This document shows, in pieces, positions 27,311 through 36,158 of a stretch of 64,000 nucleotides of DNA. The DNA is from an uncultured Dysgonomonas sp. (GTDB lineage: Bacteria; Bacteroidota; Bacteroidia; Bacteroidales; Dysgonomonadaceae): positions 25,500 to 89,499 of the forward strand of contig CALYPL010000009.1 of NCBI GenBank assembly GCA_945273835.1, read 5' to 3'. A program made the position numbers and the translations under genes. The number at the start of each line of letters is the position of its first letter. Position 1 is the stretch's first letter. The notes under the pieces are model-generated. The model ran no database searches. It saw only the letters and a list, made by a program, of their open reading frames with translations, and was not told the origin of the DNA.

Positions 27311-28705
27311 TTAATGCTTTGTCAGATAATAAAATATATTGGTGGTAAGTTGTTCCAGATTATCTTTTAGACTATTAGTGCCAACCACCGACCAGTCGTA
27401 AGCCTCGCTGCCAATGCAAACAACTCTTCCGTAATTACTATTTCGAGGCGGGTATTCAAACATCACCGAACGGCTTTTGGCATCGTCATCCCAATGGAAA
27501 CTGGCCAAACTTTTCGCTCCGCTGTCGTGACTCCAGCCTTCTATATTATTTTTATATTCCGACCAGTCTTCAGCGAAGTTCCAGATGGCATTGTGTCCTT
27601 TAACTTTTATTCCTCGGCTGAGCAGATATACCTTGTTTTTTACCCCTAAAGGTGTTTTCAGTCCTTTAAATATCGGGTGTGATTCCTGACCGGCAAAGCA
27701 TAATCCCCAATTTTCGCTTAGCTCAACACCATTGGCAGCATTGCTTTCACCCCATTCATTATTCACGGCTTTTCCGTCGTTAGGGATACCCAAAATCGCA
27801 GCGTATTTTACAGCCCATGATGAGAAAAAGAAAGCCCCGCCTTGTTTGTAATAATTTTTCAGTTTTGAGACAACGCCTCCATCCATAGCCGCATCGGGCA
27901 ATGTGCGGATATTTCCGTCAGTATGCCACCACATGGCAGCGAAATGAGCCGGATCAATACTTCCGTTTTTAATTTTCTCAAACGATACGTATTCGACATT
28001 CGGGAAATTATCGGAAAACCATTCATAAGCAGCCTTTTCGTCAGGGTTTTCGATGCTCGAAGCATCATTATATACTCCCAGATAAGCGAATGATGGCGAT
28101 TCAATAGCTGTGACTTTATAAATAAATTTTTGTCCGTGATAATTTACCGTATATTCAACAGGATTGGTAAAGTCAACAGGCTCTCCCGGTTCGGGAGTAA
28201 CGCTCGCACCTTTAGTATATGTGAAAGATGGAATAAGTTTTTTTGCATCAGCTGATTGAGGATAAAAGAATGTGACTGTCAACGCATCATTATCAATAAT
28301 TCCTTTGAATTTACCGAACCCGAATGTCTCAAATTTTCCGGATATGTAATCTGTTGATACATAATAGTCAGTATACAGATTACCATTTGTAACTCTGTAT
28401 ACGGTTTCTTTGGACAGGTCAACTGTTGTTCCGCTTTCGGGCATGATCTTTGCTCCTTCCGAAACATTTATTTCAGGTGTCAGCTTTGTATTGTCTGTGC
28501 CTTTGGGAAGCATGATGATGATGCGTTCTTTACCATCCTCATGTTGAAAAATAACATCTCCCTGATTCGCGATTTTGAAAGAGGTAATTTTAGTTTCACC
28601 CGATATATCTAAATTTTTGTGATCATCATCATTACATCTGATAAAGCTAAAACTTATGATGATAGCAAAAACGAGTGTCGTGCAGAAATATATAGATTGT
28701 TTCAT
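27311..28705 (-). CDS. DUF4960 surface glycan-binding lipoprotein
   Basis: A 464-residue lipoprotein whose signal ends FIRC (Cys24). Asn and three Asp follow the Cys, an acidic patch like the Bacteroidota surface-export signal. Residues 35-200 form repeated small beta domains (two TPExG-type repeats, DUF5018-like) and residues 205-464 a DUF4960-like domain rich in Trp, Tyr and Phe. By position and family it corresponds to BT1761, the surface levan-binding protein of the B. thetaiotaomicron locus. It would help SusD and the surface GH32 capture fructan. No catalytic motif is visible. Confidence 0.84.
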   Translation of the reverse strand: MKQSIYFCTTLVFAIIISFSFIRCNDDDHKNLDISGETKITSFKIANQGDVIFQHEDGKERIIIMLPKGTDNTKLTPEINVSEGAKIMPESGTTVDLSKETVYRVTNGNLYTDYYVSTDYISGKFETFGFGKFKGIIDNDALTVTFFYPQSADAKKLIPSFTYTKGASVTPEPGEPVDFTNPVEYTVNYHGQKFIYKVTAIESPSFAYLGVYNDASSIENPDEKAAYEWFSDNFPNVEYVSFEKIKNGSIDPAHFAAMWWHTDGNIRTLPDAAMDGGVVSKLKNYYKQGGAFFFSSWAVKYAAILGIPNDGKAVNNEWGESNAANGVELSENWGLCFAGQESHPIFKGLKTPLGVKNKVYLLSRGIKVKGHNAIWNFAEDWSEYKNNIEGWSHDSGAKSLASFHWDDDAKSRSVMFEYPPRNSNYGRVVCIGSEAYDWSVVGTNSLKDNLEQLTTNIFYYLTKH

Positions 28706-28734
28706 CGTCGTTTATTTAATTATGGAATTTTGAA

Positions 28735-30405
28735 TTACCATCCCGGATTTTGTTTGTATCTGTTACCGCTAAAGCTGATCTGATTGCTTGGTATCGGGAT
28801 GTATTCGTTCTTGTTTTTGGTAAAATTGGCGTTTTTATAGTAATCCCTTCTTGGCGATTCTTCCTTATAGAATGTGTTCAGAACGCTATCGGCTTCGCCC
28901 CAACGTACCAGATCAAAAAAACGAGAACCTTCCATCGCCATTTCAAGCCGTCTTTCCCACCGCAGAGCCTGACGGGCATATGACTGAGTCCATCCCTGAG
29001 AGCTATATGTGGATATGTTTATTCGTTGCGCGTAGGTAATTAAGCCTGTGCTTTTACGCGCACGTTCACGTATTTCATTGATAATCGGTAATGCCTGATC
29101 TTGCATGCCCAATTCGATTAATGCTTCTGCCCTGAACAGCATAACATCGGCATAACGCAGCACAATACGATTCTTGGTATTTGCATAGAATGGCGACATG
29201 GTGACAAAACAATCGCACGATGGGGTTACGTTTTCTTTCAATGATGCAAAATAGCCGTAAACATTCGGATTTCGGTTCCATGAATTTTTATAGATAAGTG
29301 TTTCATCGTATTTGAATGGAAATCCATCCATGGCTACCGTATGGAACAATCGTGGATCGGCGTTGTCAGTCATTGGGTTATAATTGTTTTGATTATAAGA
29401 TTTAAACATCGGCAATCCGTTGTTGGTTTTGAATGCGTTCACTAAATTTTGACTTGGTTTGTGAAAATCGCAACAGCCGAGTCCCTGAGGTAAAGAAAGA
29501 ACATCGCTGAAATTGAGACGTCCGAATTTTGTACCGTCGTCTTTCGAGAATTGTATTGAGAAGATTGCTTCTTTACCGTTCTCGTAAGGACCTGGTAAAA
29601 AATTGAATGCAAAATCGGGTTCTAATCCGTATGATGAGTTCATTGCGACTTGTGTATAAACAAGCACTTTTTTCAGATCAGCATCATCTATTCCTGTCAC
29701 ATTATTTCGTTCGTCTTGTCGGTATGCTTTATATAAGTATGTTTTTGCCAGATATGCAGCTGCGGCGATTTTGTTGGCACGACCGACCGATGGTTGTTTT
29801 TCGGGCAAAAGTTCATAGGCTTTTGTGAAATCGTTTACTATCCATGCCCATTGTTCATCGTTGGGTAATGTGTTAGGTACACTGTCGTAATCATCGACCG
29901 GCAAATCTTCATTCACAAACGGTATGTGACCAAATACTGTTTTCATTATGAAATAGAAATGTCCTCTCAGAAAGTAGACTTCACCCATTCGTACATCTTT
30001 GTCTGCATAGTCGTCTGTGCTGAGTTTTTTGAGAACGCTAAGGGCTGTATTGCAGCGTGATATTGCTTTATAGCATTGAAACCAGAAACGGTCTGCCTCT
30101 CCGAAATTGGGTTGTGTATCCGTATTTATTTCGTAATAATGGAAAGCTGAAATATCGTTTATATCGCTTCCTCCTTTGTAGGCATCGTCTGAACGTACAT
30201 TGCCGTATGCCCAAAGGCTGAATGGTGTGTCGTAATGGTCGTTGCCGAGTGCGGAATATGCGGCGGTTACAAGAGAGTTTGCTTGATCGGCTTTCTTTAT
30301 TTCTTTCTCGTCCTTAAATCCCTGAGGGTCTTCATCCAGAAAATTACAGCTTACTGCTAATAGCAGAATTGATAATATAATGGCTGTATATGTTAGTTTT
30401 TTCAT
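28735..30405 (-). CDS. SusD/RagB-family glycan-binding lipoprotein
   Basis: This 556-residue lipoprotein (signal ending AVSC, Cys20) forms the lid over the SusC channel and binds oligosaccharides. Sequence features are the N-terminal NFLDEDPQGF, tetratricopeptide-like helices in the first half, and the C-terminal signature ALRWERRLEMAMEGSRFFDLVRWG near residues 475-498, with the usual IPIPSNQISF ending. It follows susC by 20 bases in the same transcript. Confidence 0.95.
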   Translation of the reverse strand: MKKLTYTAIILSILLLAVSCNFLDEDPQGFKDEKEIKKADQANSLVTAAYSALGNDHYDTPFSLWAYGNVRSDDAYKGGSDINDISAFHYYEINTDTQPNFGEADRFWFQCYKAISRCNTALSVLKKLSTDDYADKDVRMGEVYFLRGHFYFIMKTVFGHIPFVNEDLPVDDYDSVPNTLPNDEQWAWIVNDFTKAYELLPEKQPSVGRANKIAAAAYLAKTYLYKAYRQDERNNVTGIDDADLKKVLVYTQVAMNSSYGLEPDFAFNFLPGPYENGKEAIFSIQFSKDDGTKFGRLNFSDVLSLPQGLGCCDFHKPSQNLVNAFKTNNGLPMFKSYNQNNYNPMTDNADPRLFHTVAMDGFPFKYDETLIYKNSWNRNPNVYGYFASLKENVTPSCDCFVTMSPFYANTKNRIVLRYADVMLFRAEALIELGMQDQALPIINEIRERARKSTGLITYAQRINISTYSSQGWTQSYARQALRWERRLEMAMEGSRFFDLVRWGEADSVLNTFYKEESPRRDYYKNANFTKNKNEYIPIPSNQISFSGNRYKQNPGW

Positions 30406-30425
30406 TATTGTATTGATTTTAATTG

Positions 30426-33400
30426 TTAGAATGAGGCATTAACACCAAGCGTGAAAGTTAGCGGTATGGGATAACCCCAAGCCGGATTTTCAGGGTCTAC
30501 TCCTGTAAAACTTTTACTGTGGATTGTAAATACATTTTGTACACTCAGATAGGTACGTAAACTACCGATTTTGATGTTATCAAGTACTGATTTGGGTATG
30601 TTGTATCCAACTTGTAGGTTTCTCATTTTCAGATAAGAACCATTTTCTACAAAATAAGAAGATCGTCTTGCTTCGTTATTATTATCGGCAGCCGATAGCA
30701 TCGGTATTTTAGAATTCGGATTGGTTATAGGATGAAAAGCATCCAATAAGCGTCTTCCTTTATTTGAACGGGTATCGGACACACTCCAGAAATCGGAACG
30801 GGTTTTCAGGTCGCTGTAAATGTCTATGCCGTTTATACCCTGAAAATACATGGTCAGATCAAAATTTTTATATCCTAATGAGATATTCAATCCATACTCA
30901 AAATCAGGGGTTGGATCGCCTATCCATGTGCGGTCGTTATCGTCGATTTTACCATCATTATTCAAGTCCCGATAACGTATGCGACCGATTGCTTTTCCCG
31001 ATTGATAAGCATGTTTGTCAACTTCGTCCTGCGTGCGGAAAATACCGTCGGCTATCCATCCGTAAAAGTTCTCGCTTCCCACCGGTCTGCCGATAGCATT
31101 GTCCCATTTACCGTTTCCACCGTAACCGATCAATACTGATGGAGGCAGATGAGTGATTTTATTTTTATTGGTAGAGAAATTTCCCGCCAGATCGTAGGTC
31201 AACCCGAAAGATGTTTGTCCACGATACCCCAGTGTAAACTCAAATCCTTTATTTTCCATTTTGGCTCCATTAAAGTATTTATTGGCACCCTCGCCTTTTA
31301 TACCCGAATAAGGTGGTTGATATAGAATATCTTTGGTTTTCTTGATATAATATTCCACTGATCCGTACAGCGACTGATCAAAAAATCCGAAATCAAGCCC
31401 AATATTAGTTTGAGTTGTAGTTTCCCATTTCAGATCGGGGTTAGCCAATTGCACACGTTTAAATCCTGCGGGTAATGTGCCTGAGCCTTTTCCGTCAATG
31501 TCATAGGCAGTACCCCAAATCGAATTCCATGTAGGATCACCTTTGCCATAATCGGTTTTGTAAATACTGTAAATAGCGTCATTCCCCATTGTTTGATTAC
31601 CTGTCTGACCCCATCCGAATCGCAATTTGAGGTCTGACAGATAATCGGTTGTTTTCTGCATAAACGTTTCTTGCGAAACTCTCCAACCCAAATTGAAGGC
31701 TGGAAACATACCCCATCGGTTATTTTTGCCGAAACGTGATGAGCCGTCACGGCGTAAGGTTACCGAAGCCAGATATTTTTCATCATAAGCATACCCTATT
31801 TTACCGAAATAAGACATCAGCGAATACACAGCGTTATAACCTGAACCGATACTGCTACCAGTTGCTTCGTCGGGCCACATATAATCAGGGTCTTCGCTTG
31901 CGAATCCTTCGGCACTCGCGGCGAATTTCTGATATGTTTCTCTGAACATTTCCATGCCGAGAAGAGTCTCGAAACGGTTTTTATCGATTTGGAAATCATA
32001 TGTAGCCGTATTAGTCCAGGTCCATCTTGTCCAATGTTCCTGTTGCATAATGGATTCGTTTCGGTCACTTTCAATATTTCCGTTAATGAAACTATGTACA
32101 AGGGTGCGTCTGTACATATTTGAATAGTCTAACCCGAAATTGGAGCGTATGTTAAGCCCTTTCATCGGGTTGATGTTTGCGAAGGCATTGCCGAATATTC
32201 GCCAGTAACGGTATCGGTTATCTTTGTTGTCATGTAATAATCGTACAGGATTATTTCTGTCCGGTAATATACCTGTTGGTCCGCCCCAACCTTTGCCATC
32301 CGTTGTGTGTACCGGAATGAATGGAACGGCTATCAGTGCTGCTTCAGTTATCTGATAAGGGGCTTCTACTTCAGTCGTGTGGTTAATGGACAGATTTTCA
32401 CCCATGGTCAACACGTTGTTAAATAGTTTGTAATCGCCATTGATGCGGGCTGAGATACGGGAAAAATCAGTTTCTTTCACTAATCCGTTATTATCGTAAT
32501 AACCAAGCGAGAAAAAATAATTTCCTTTCTCCGTACCGTTTGTTACTGACAGGTTATAGGATTGGGCAAAGCCAATTCTGGTTATTTCATCTACCCAGTC
32601 AGTATTTGATGTGCGCATCTTTTGCCCTCGTTTATTGTACATAAATTCAGGTATATATACATCTTCAAAAATACGTGTGCCATCGGGTCTTGTCGATTCT
32701 TTGTAGATAAAACCATAACCGTTGTTATTCGGGTTTTGTCCCGAATTTACAGTTGCCTGCCAATAAGCCTGAGCATATTCTCGTGAGTTCAGAACTTTGA
32801 GTTTATTGGCATAATCGGCAACCGAAAGATAAGCATCGAAGTTTACTTTCAGAACGCCTTTTTTACCTTTCTTGGTCGTAACTATTATTACACCATTTGC
32901 TGCACGTGATCCATAAATACTTGCTGCTGAGGCATCACGAAGCACTTGTATGCTTTCGATGTCGTTTGAGTTCAGCTCGTGCATGCCGGCGGTGGTAGGC
33001 ACACCGTCTATTATATAAAGCGGATCATTGTTGTTTAGTGTGCCTATACCACGAATACGCACGGTGGCTTTGCCGGCTGGATTTCCATCGTTTGTTACTT
33101 GCATCCCTGCAACACGTCCTTGTAAGGCTTTCATAGCATTATTGTCGGGTGTTGACATCATTTCTTTTACATCTATTACCGATACCGCCCCTGTAAGATC
33201 GGCTTTACGTTCGGTACGATATCCTACGGCTACAACTTCTTTGAGCATCAAAGCATCTTCTGTCATTGCGACATTTATTGTTTTTCTGCCCTCTATTTTT
33301 ATCTCCTGAGATTTGAAGCCAATATAGGAGAATTCAAGTATGGCATCGGGTGATGCTTTTATACTGTATTCTCCGTCAATACCGGTCATAGTCCCCTCAG

Positions 33401-33548
33401 CAGAGTTTTTTATTTTCACGGTAACACCGGGCAAGGGTTCATTGTCTGTTGCCGATGTAATCACGCCAACTACCGTTGTTGTTTGCGCCCAAATGTTTGC
33501 ATTGTACAGAATGGGCAGTAGAAAGAATAAAATACATCTGATTTTCAT
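30426..33548 (-). CDS. SusC/RagA-family TonB-dependent transporter
   Basis: A 1040-residue outer-membrane transporter importing oligosaccharides with energy from TonB. After a signal peptide (1-21, ending IWAQ) there are a carboxypeptidase-regulatory-like domain (about 25-100), a plug (about 110-235, with LQGRVAGMQVTNDGNP and the SusC hallmark YGSRAANGVIIVTTKKGK), and a 22-strand barrel ending with an aromatic Phe residue (VNASF). It is first in the operon susC-susD-DUF4960-GH32-GH32. The upstream region carries the second copy of the operator-like motif. Confidence 0.96.
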   Translation of the reverse strand: MKIRCILFFLLPILYNANIWAQTTTVVGVITSATDNEPLPGVTVKIKNSAEGTMTGIDGEYSIKASPDAILEFSYIGFKSQEIKIEGRKTINVAMTEDALMLKEVVAVGYRTERKADLTGAVSVIDVKEMMSTPDNNAMKALQGRVAGMQVTNDGNPAGKATVRIRGIGTLNNNDPLYIIDGVPTTAGMHELNSNDIESIQVLRDASAASIYGSRAANGVIIVTTKKGKKGVLKVNFDAYLSVADYANKLKVLNSREYAQAYWQATVNSGQNPNNNGYGFIYKESTRPDGTRIFEDVYIPEFMYNKRGQKMRTSNTDWVDEITRIGFAQSYNLSVTNGTEKGNYFFSLGYYDNNGLVKETDFSRISARINGDYKLFNNVLTMGENLSINHTTEVEAPYQITEAALIAVPFIPVHTTDGKGWGGPTGILPDRNNPVRLLHDNKDNRYRYWRIFGNAFANINPMKGLNIRSNFGLDYSNMYRRTLVHSFINGNIESDRNESIMQQEHWTRWTWTNTATYDFQIDKNRFETLLGMEMFRETYQKFAASAEGFASEDPDYMWPDEATGSSIGSGYNAVYSLMSYFGKIGYAYDEKYLASVTLRRDGSSRFGKNNRWGMFPAFNLGWRVSQETFMQKTTDYLSDLKLRFGWGQTGNQTMGNDAIYSIYKTDYGKGDPTWNSIWGTAYDIDGKGSGTLPAGFKRVQLANPDLKWETTTQTNIGLDFGFFDQSLYGSVEYYIKKTKDILYQPPYSGIKGEGANKYFNGAKMENKGFEFTLGYRGQTSFGLTYDLAGNFSTNKNKITHLPPSVLIGYGGNGKWDNAIGRPVGSENFYGWIADGIFRTQDEVDKHAYQSGKAIGRIRYRDLNNDGKIDDNDRTWIGDPTPDFEYGLNISLGYKNFDLTMYFQGINGIDIYSDLKTRSDFWSVSDTRSNKGRRLLDAFHPITNPNSKIPMLSAADNNNEARRSSYFVENGSYLKMRNLQVGYNIPKSVLDNIKIGSLRTYLSVQNVFTIHSKSFTGVDPENPAWGYPIPLTFTLGVNASF

Positions 33549-33630
33549 TTTTCGGTTCAGGTATTAAATTAAAGTATGGTTTAAGTTATATTTCTGATTA
33601 AGATTTGTCAGGTCAAGACAGTACAAATAG

Positions 33631-33646
33631 ACCGTTAAAAAACGGT
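33631..33646 (-). repeat. Small hairpin in the susC upstream region
   Basis: ACCGTT (33631-33636) and AACGGT (33641-33646) form a perfect 6-bp inverted repeat with a 4-base A loop. It is 83 bases before the susC ATG, between the operator-like motif and the gene. It could be a regulator half-site pair or a leader hairpin. Confidence 0.4.
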
Positions 33647-33663
33647 TAATAATGTAAAAAATA

Positions 33664-33704
33664 GTTCATTAACATGTAAAAATGATGCATGTTGATTTTT
33701 ACAT
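33664..33704 (-). promoter_or_regulatory. Candidate operator of the fructan regulator, copy 2 (susC operon)
   Basis: GTTCA-N5-ATGTAAAAATGATGCA, then TTTTTACAT at 33696-33704, repeats copy 1 (23376-23415) with the same internal spacing up to the second arm, which is one base further away. An extra half-site-like ATGTAAAAAA lies on the gene side (33652-33661). The edge nearer the gene is about 115 bases from the susC ATG. Confidence 0.65.
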
Positions 33705-33784
33705 TATATTGCTTATGTATTTGTTATACATATTATTATATATGCTTAAAGGTAGAGGTCCGTTAAATCAATATAAGTTTTTAT

Positions 33785-33792
33785 TAACTTTG
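33785..33792 (+). promoter_or_regulatory. Candidate -7 box for the PKD/CHU_C-type protein gene
   Basis: TAACTTTG fits TAnnTTTG and ends 23 bases before the ATG at 33816. It overlaps the in-frame GTG at 33792, which argues against that GTG as the start codon. Confidence 0.55.
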
Positions 33793-33815
33793 TGATTAAT
33801 GATATCTACAGATTT

Positions 33816-35108
33816 ATGAAAACCGGATTTTTCTATATTCTTATTATGCTTATCACAGCGCATTATGGTCTTTACGCTCAAAAGATTAAAGCATCGGGAG
33901 GAATGGGTGATCCTTATGTTTATAAAGAAAATTTGGTCGGTACGGGCATAGAGGCTGTATATTTATTCAACGGTCTTTCAGGAGCATCAATTTCATTTAC
34001 ATCCTCTTCGCCATCGATACGTATATATCGTTATAAAAATTCTATTGCCGATAAACAATTGATTCCGCAATCGGATATTAGCGAGACGCAGGAAGTGCAG
34101 GGTACTGTTTATACTGTTTCAAACCTTATGGATGGTTATGGTTATTATATCGATACCAATCCAATACGAGTTCAATGGGTTATTGATTACAGCTTACACC
34201 AGACTAAACTTCATTCCATTGTACCTGTTGAGGATGACGATAAATGCGATCTTATCAAACTGCTTATCGATAAGCAAGAGGATTTATTCTATTATACCAC
34301 AAGCGGTATTAAACGTACAGTAACCTGTCGCTACAATGTATCGTATAATACGATGGAATGGAAAGATGACCGATTTAATACAAAGCTATTTACTTCTGAT
34401 GAAAGCCAGATAGCCTCTGAATTCATTGTTTCAGCACCTTTGGAAGATACTCATTTTTCACTTTCAGGCGATCAGTTTGCTCGTCATTTCAGAATAGATA
34501 AAGTCCTTCAAACTGGCTTATATCATGCCGTGGCAACGGAGGCGCATATTAATTACGAACAGGATAGTGATAATAAGGTAGATAATAGTCCGGGCGGTTC
34601 AGCTCCATTGACTATTCACTTTCAAGGGTATGCCAACGAGCCGGTCAGCCGTTTTTACACTTGGAATATTTATAATGTTAAAGACTTGAATAATCCGATA
34701 ATACGCTTTACTGATAAGGATATATCTTATACTTTCGATAAATCGGGTAATTATAAAGTGGTGCTTGAAGTTGCCAATCGGGAATCTTCATGCTCAGATA
34801 CAACAAGTATATCTTTTAAGATAACCGAGTCGTTCCTTGATGTGCCTAATTTTTTTGTTACGGGAAGTGTATCGGGTGTTAACAATGAGTTTAAAGTAGC
34901 TTATAAATCACTTGTACGTTTCAAATGCACTATTTTTAATCGTTGGGGTGTGAAACTTTATGAATGGAAAGACCCATCAGTAGGTTGGGATGGGCGTCAT
35001 AACGGTCGTTATGTAAGTCCCGGCGCATACTATTATGTGATTGATGCGGAAGGTGCGGACGGAGTGAAGTATAAAAGAGGTGGCGATATAAATATACTTC
35101 ACAAATAA
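33816..35108 (+). CDS. Secreted PKD-domain protein with gliding-motility-type (T9SS-like) C-terminal domain
   Basis: A 430-residue secreted protein with signal peptide 1-22 (ending YGLYAQ). The first 240 residues are beta-rich and unassigned. A PKD-like domain follows (about 250-340, GGSAPLTIHFQGYANEP then SYTFDKSGNYKVVLEV). The last 85 residues match the CHU_C/gliding-motility-associated C-terminal type (FNRWGVKLYEW, then GWDGRHNGRYVSPGAYYYVI). Such domains are type B sorting signals of the type IX secretion system in other Bacteroidota; whether this organism has that system is not shown here. It is divergent from susC and is not obviously part of the fructan locus. Confidence 0.78.
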   Translation: MKTGFFYILIMLITAHYGLYAQKIKASGGMGDPYVYKENLVGTGIEAVYLFNGLSGASISFTSSSPSIRIYRYKNSIADKQLIPQSDISETQEVQGTVYTVSNLMDGYGYYIDTNPIRVQWVIDYSLHQTKLHSIVPVEDDDKCDLIKLLIDKQEDLFYYTTSGIKRTVTCRYNVSYNTMEWKDDRFNTKLFTSDESQIASEFIVSAPLEDTHFSLSGDQFARHFRIDKVLQTGLYHAVATEAHINYEQDSDNKVDNSPGGSAPLTIHFQGYANEPVSRFYTWNIYNVKDLNNPIIRFTDKDISYTFDKSGNYKVVLEVANRESSCSDTTSISFKITESFLDVPNFFVTGSVSGVNNEFKVAYKSLVRFKCTIFNRWGVKLYEWKDPSVGWDGRHNGRYVSPGAYYYVIDAEGADGVKYKRGGDINILHK

Positions 35109-35147
35109 TATATTTTACATGTTTTATGTTAAATTATATAATTTTTG

Positions 35148-35155
35148 TACTTTTG
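35148..35155 (+). promoter_or_regulatory. Candidate -7 box for the TRL-like lipoprotein gene
   Basis: TACTTTTG fits TAnnTTTG. It lies 107 bases before the ATG, which leaves an unusually long leader of about 100 bases containing a 20-base palindrome. Confidence 0.55.
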
Positions 35156-35209
35156 TGTTTAATTAGATTTTTTTTTTAATATCAGGTTTACTATATAGAT
35201 AAACTTAAT

Positions 35210-35229
35210 TTTAGTTCTTAAGAACTAAA
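35210..35229 (+). repeat. Perfect 20-base palindrome in the leader of the TRL-like gene
   Basis: TTTAGTTCTTAAGAACTAAA is self-complementary with no loop and sits 33 bases before the start codon. The absence of a loop favours a dimeric protein-binding site over an RNA hairpin. Confidence 0.55.
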
Positions 35230-35262
35230 TCCATTTTATAATTAAAATTTACAAAATTACAA

Positions 35263-35577
35263 ATGAAAAAGTTTTTATTTCCTTTAGCATTAGCTACGGC
35301 TTTAATTGTATCAAGTTGTGGTGTAACAAAAAGTCCATTACAGGGTTATATGTATACTGATGTAACATCAGGTTTACACGCAACTGGAAATACTTTGGGT
35401 AAAAAAGTTGGTAGAGCTTCTGTAAAAAGTTATCTTAATTTAATTGCTGTAGGTGATGCAAGCATCCAAACTGCCGCTAAATCTGCCGGTATTAATAATA
35501 TTAGTCACATAGACGAACATGTAAATACTATATTTGGTGTCGTTTCAACTCACGAAGTGATTGTTTACGGAGATTAA
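35263..35577 (+). CDS. TRL-like small lipoprotein
   Basis: A 104-residue lipoprotein (signal ending VSSC, Cys19). The mature part has the TRL-like family pattern: PLQGYMYTDVTSG near the N-terminus, then NTLGKKVGRASVKSYLNLIAVGDASIQTAAKSAGI, which resembles small BON- or glycine-zipper-like envelope proteins of PF13146. Its function is unknown; homologues are usually small envelope lipoproteins. It is monocistronic, with its own promoter box, long leader and terminator. Confidence 0.75.
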   Translation: MKKFLFPLALATALIVSSCGVTKSPLQGYMYTDVTSGLHATGNTLGKKVGRASVKSYLNLIAVGDASIQTAAKSAGINNISHIDEHVNTIFGVVSTHEVIVYGD

Positions 35578-35595
35578 TGAGCTTCTAATAATTTT

Positions 35596-35621
35596 AAGGG
35601 AATCTATACATGGGTTCCCTT
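35596..35621 (+). terminator. Intrinsic terminator after the TRL-like gene
   Basis: AAGGGAA (35596-35602) pairs with TTCCCTT (35615-35621) and is followed by CTTTTTTC. Confidence 0.75.
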
Positions 35622-35638
35622 TCTTTTTTCTATAATAC

Positions 35639-36157
35639 ATGAGAGTATATTTTACTATTATCATTTCGGTTTTTATTTTATCAGATTTGTCTGCACAGAA
35701 TATAAAAAATAAGTATTCATTTAGGACAAGTGAAAATTATAATGTTCTGTTTGTTCATCCGCAAAAAGATTTTGAGTGCCGCGAACTTCCCGGTGGTTTA
35801 GAATATGATCTGACTTATGTATCTACAGTAGATTCGATAACTTTTAATTATATATATATTACTAATAGACCTTTACCAACGGACTCCATAGCTTTTACGA
35901 ATGGAAAAGACCGTTTTGTATGTGATTCAGCTGAATTATTGTTTATTGAGCCTTATAAAAAAGATAACTGGAAAAACAGATTCTCTACAAAGCTGTCAAA
36001 AGCTGAATTTACAGCCTTATACCAGTCAAATCTCCCGCTTAGTATAGTTATATATAATAAAGGGAAAGGATATCCTTTTATGATAAAACAAAATAAATGG
36101 AATAATCAGGCTGCTGTCGTCAATAAAATATTTCAGATCGTGGAATATAATCGATAA
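35639..36157 (+). CDS. Hypothetical secreted protein
   Basis: I do not recognise a family. The 172-residue product begins with a probable signal peptide (1-19, ending DLSAQ). The rest is predominantly beta with alternating aromatic residues (ITFNYIYITNRPLPTDSI, PLSIVIYNKGKGYPF). Two Cys are present. It follows the TRL-like gene by 61 bases but is separated from it by a terminator, and it ends one base before the stop of convergent recG. A periplasmic or outer-membrane-associated location is inferred from the signal alone. Confidence 0.65.
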   Translation: MRVYFTIIISVFILSDLSAQNIKNKYSFRTSENYNVLFVHPQKDFECRELPGGLEYDLTYVSTVDSITFNYIYITNRPLPTDSIAFTNGKDRFVCDSAELLFIEPYKKDNWKNRFSTKLSKAEFTALYQSNLPLSIVIYNKGKGYPFMIKQNKWNNQAAVVNKIFQIVEYNR

Positions 36158-36158
36158 C

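Noticed and set aside
33792..33794. GTG as start of the PKD/CHU_C-type protein
   Set aside because: It overlaps the -7 box TAACTTTG and adds residues before a normal signal peptide; the ATG at 33816 is better.
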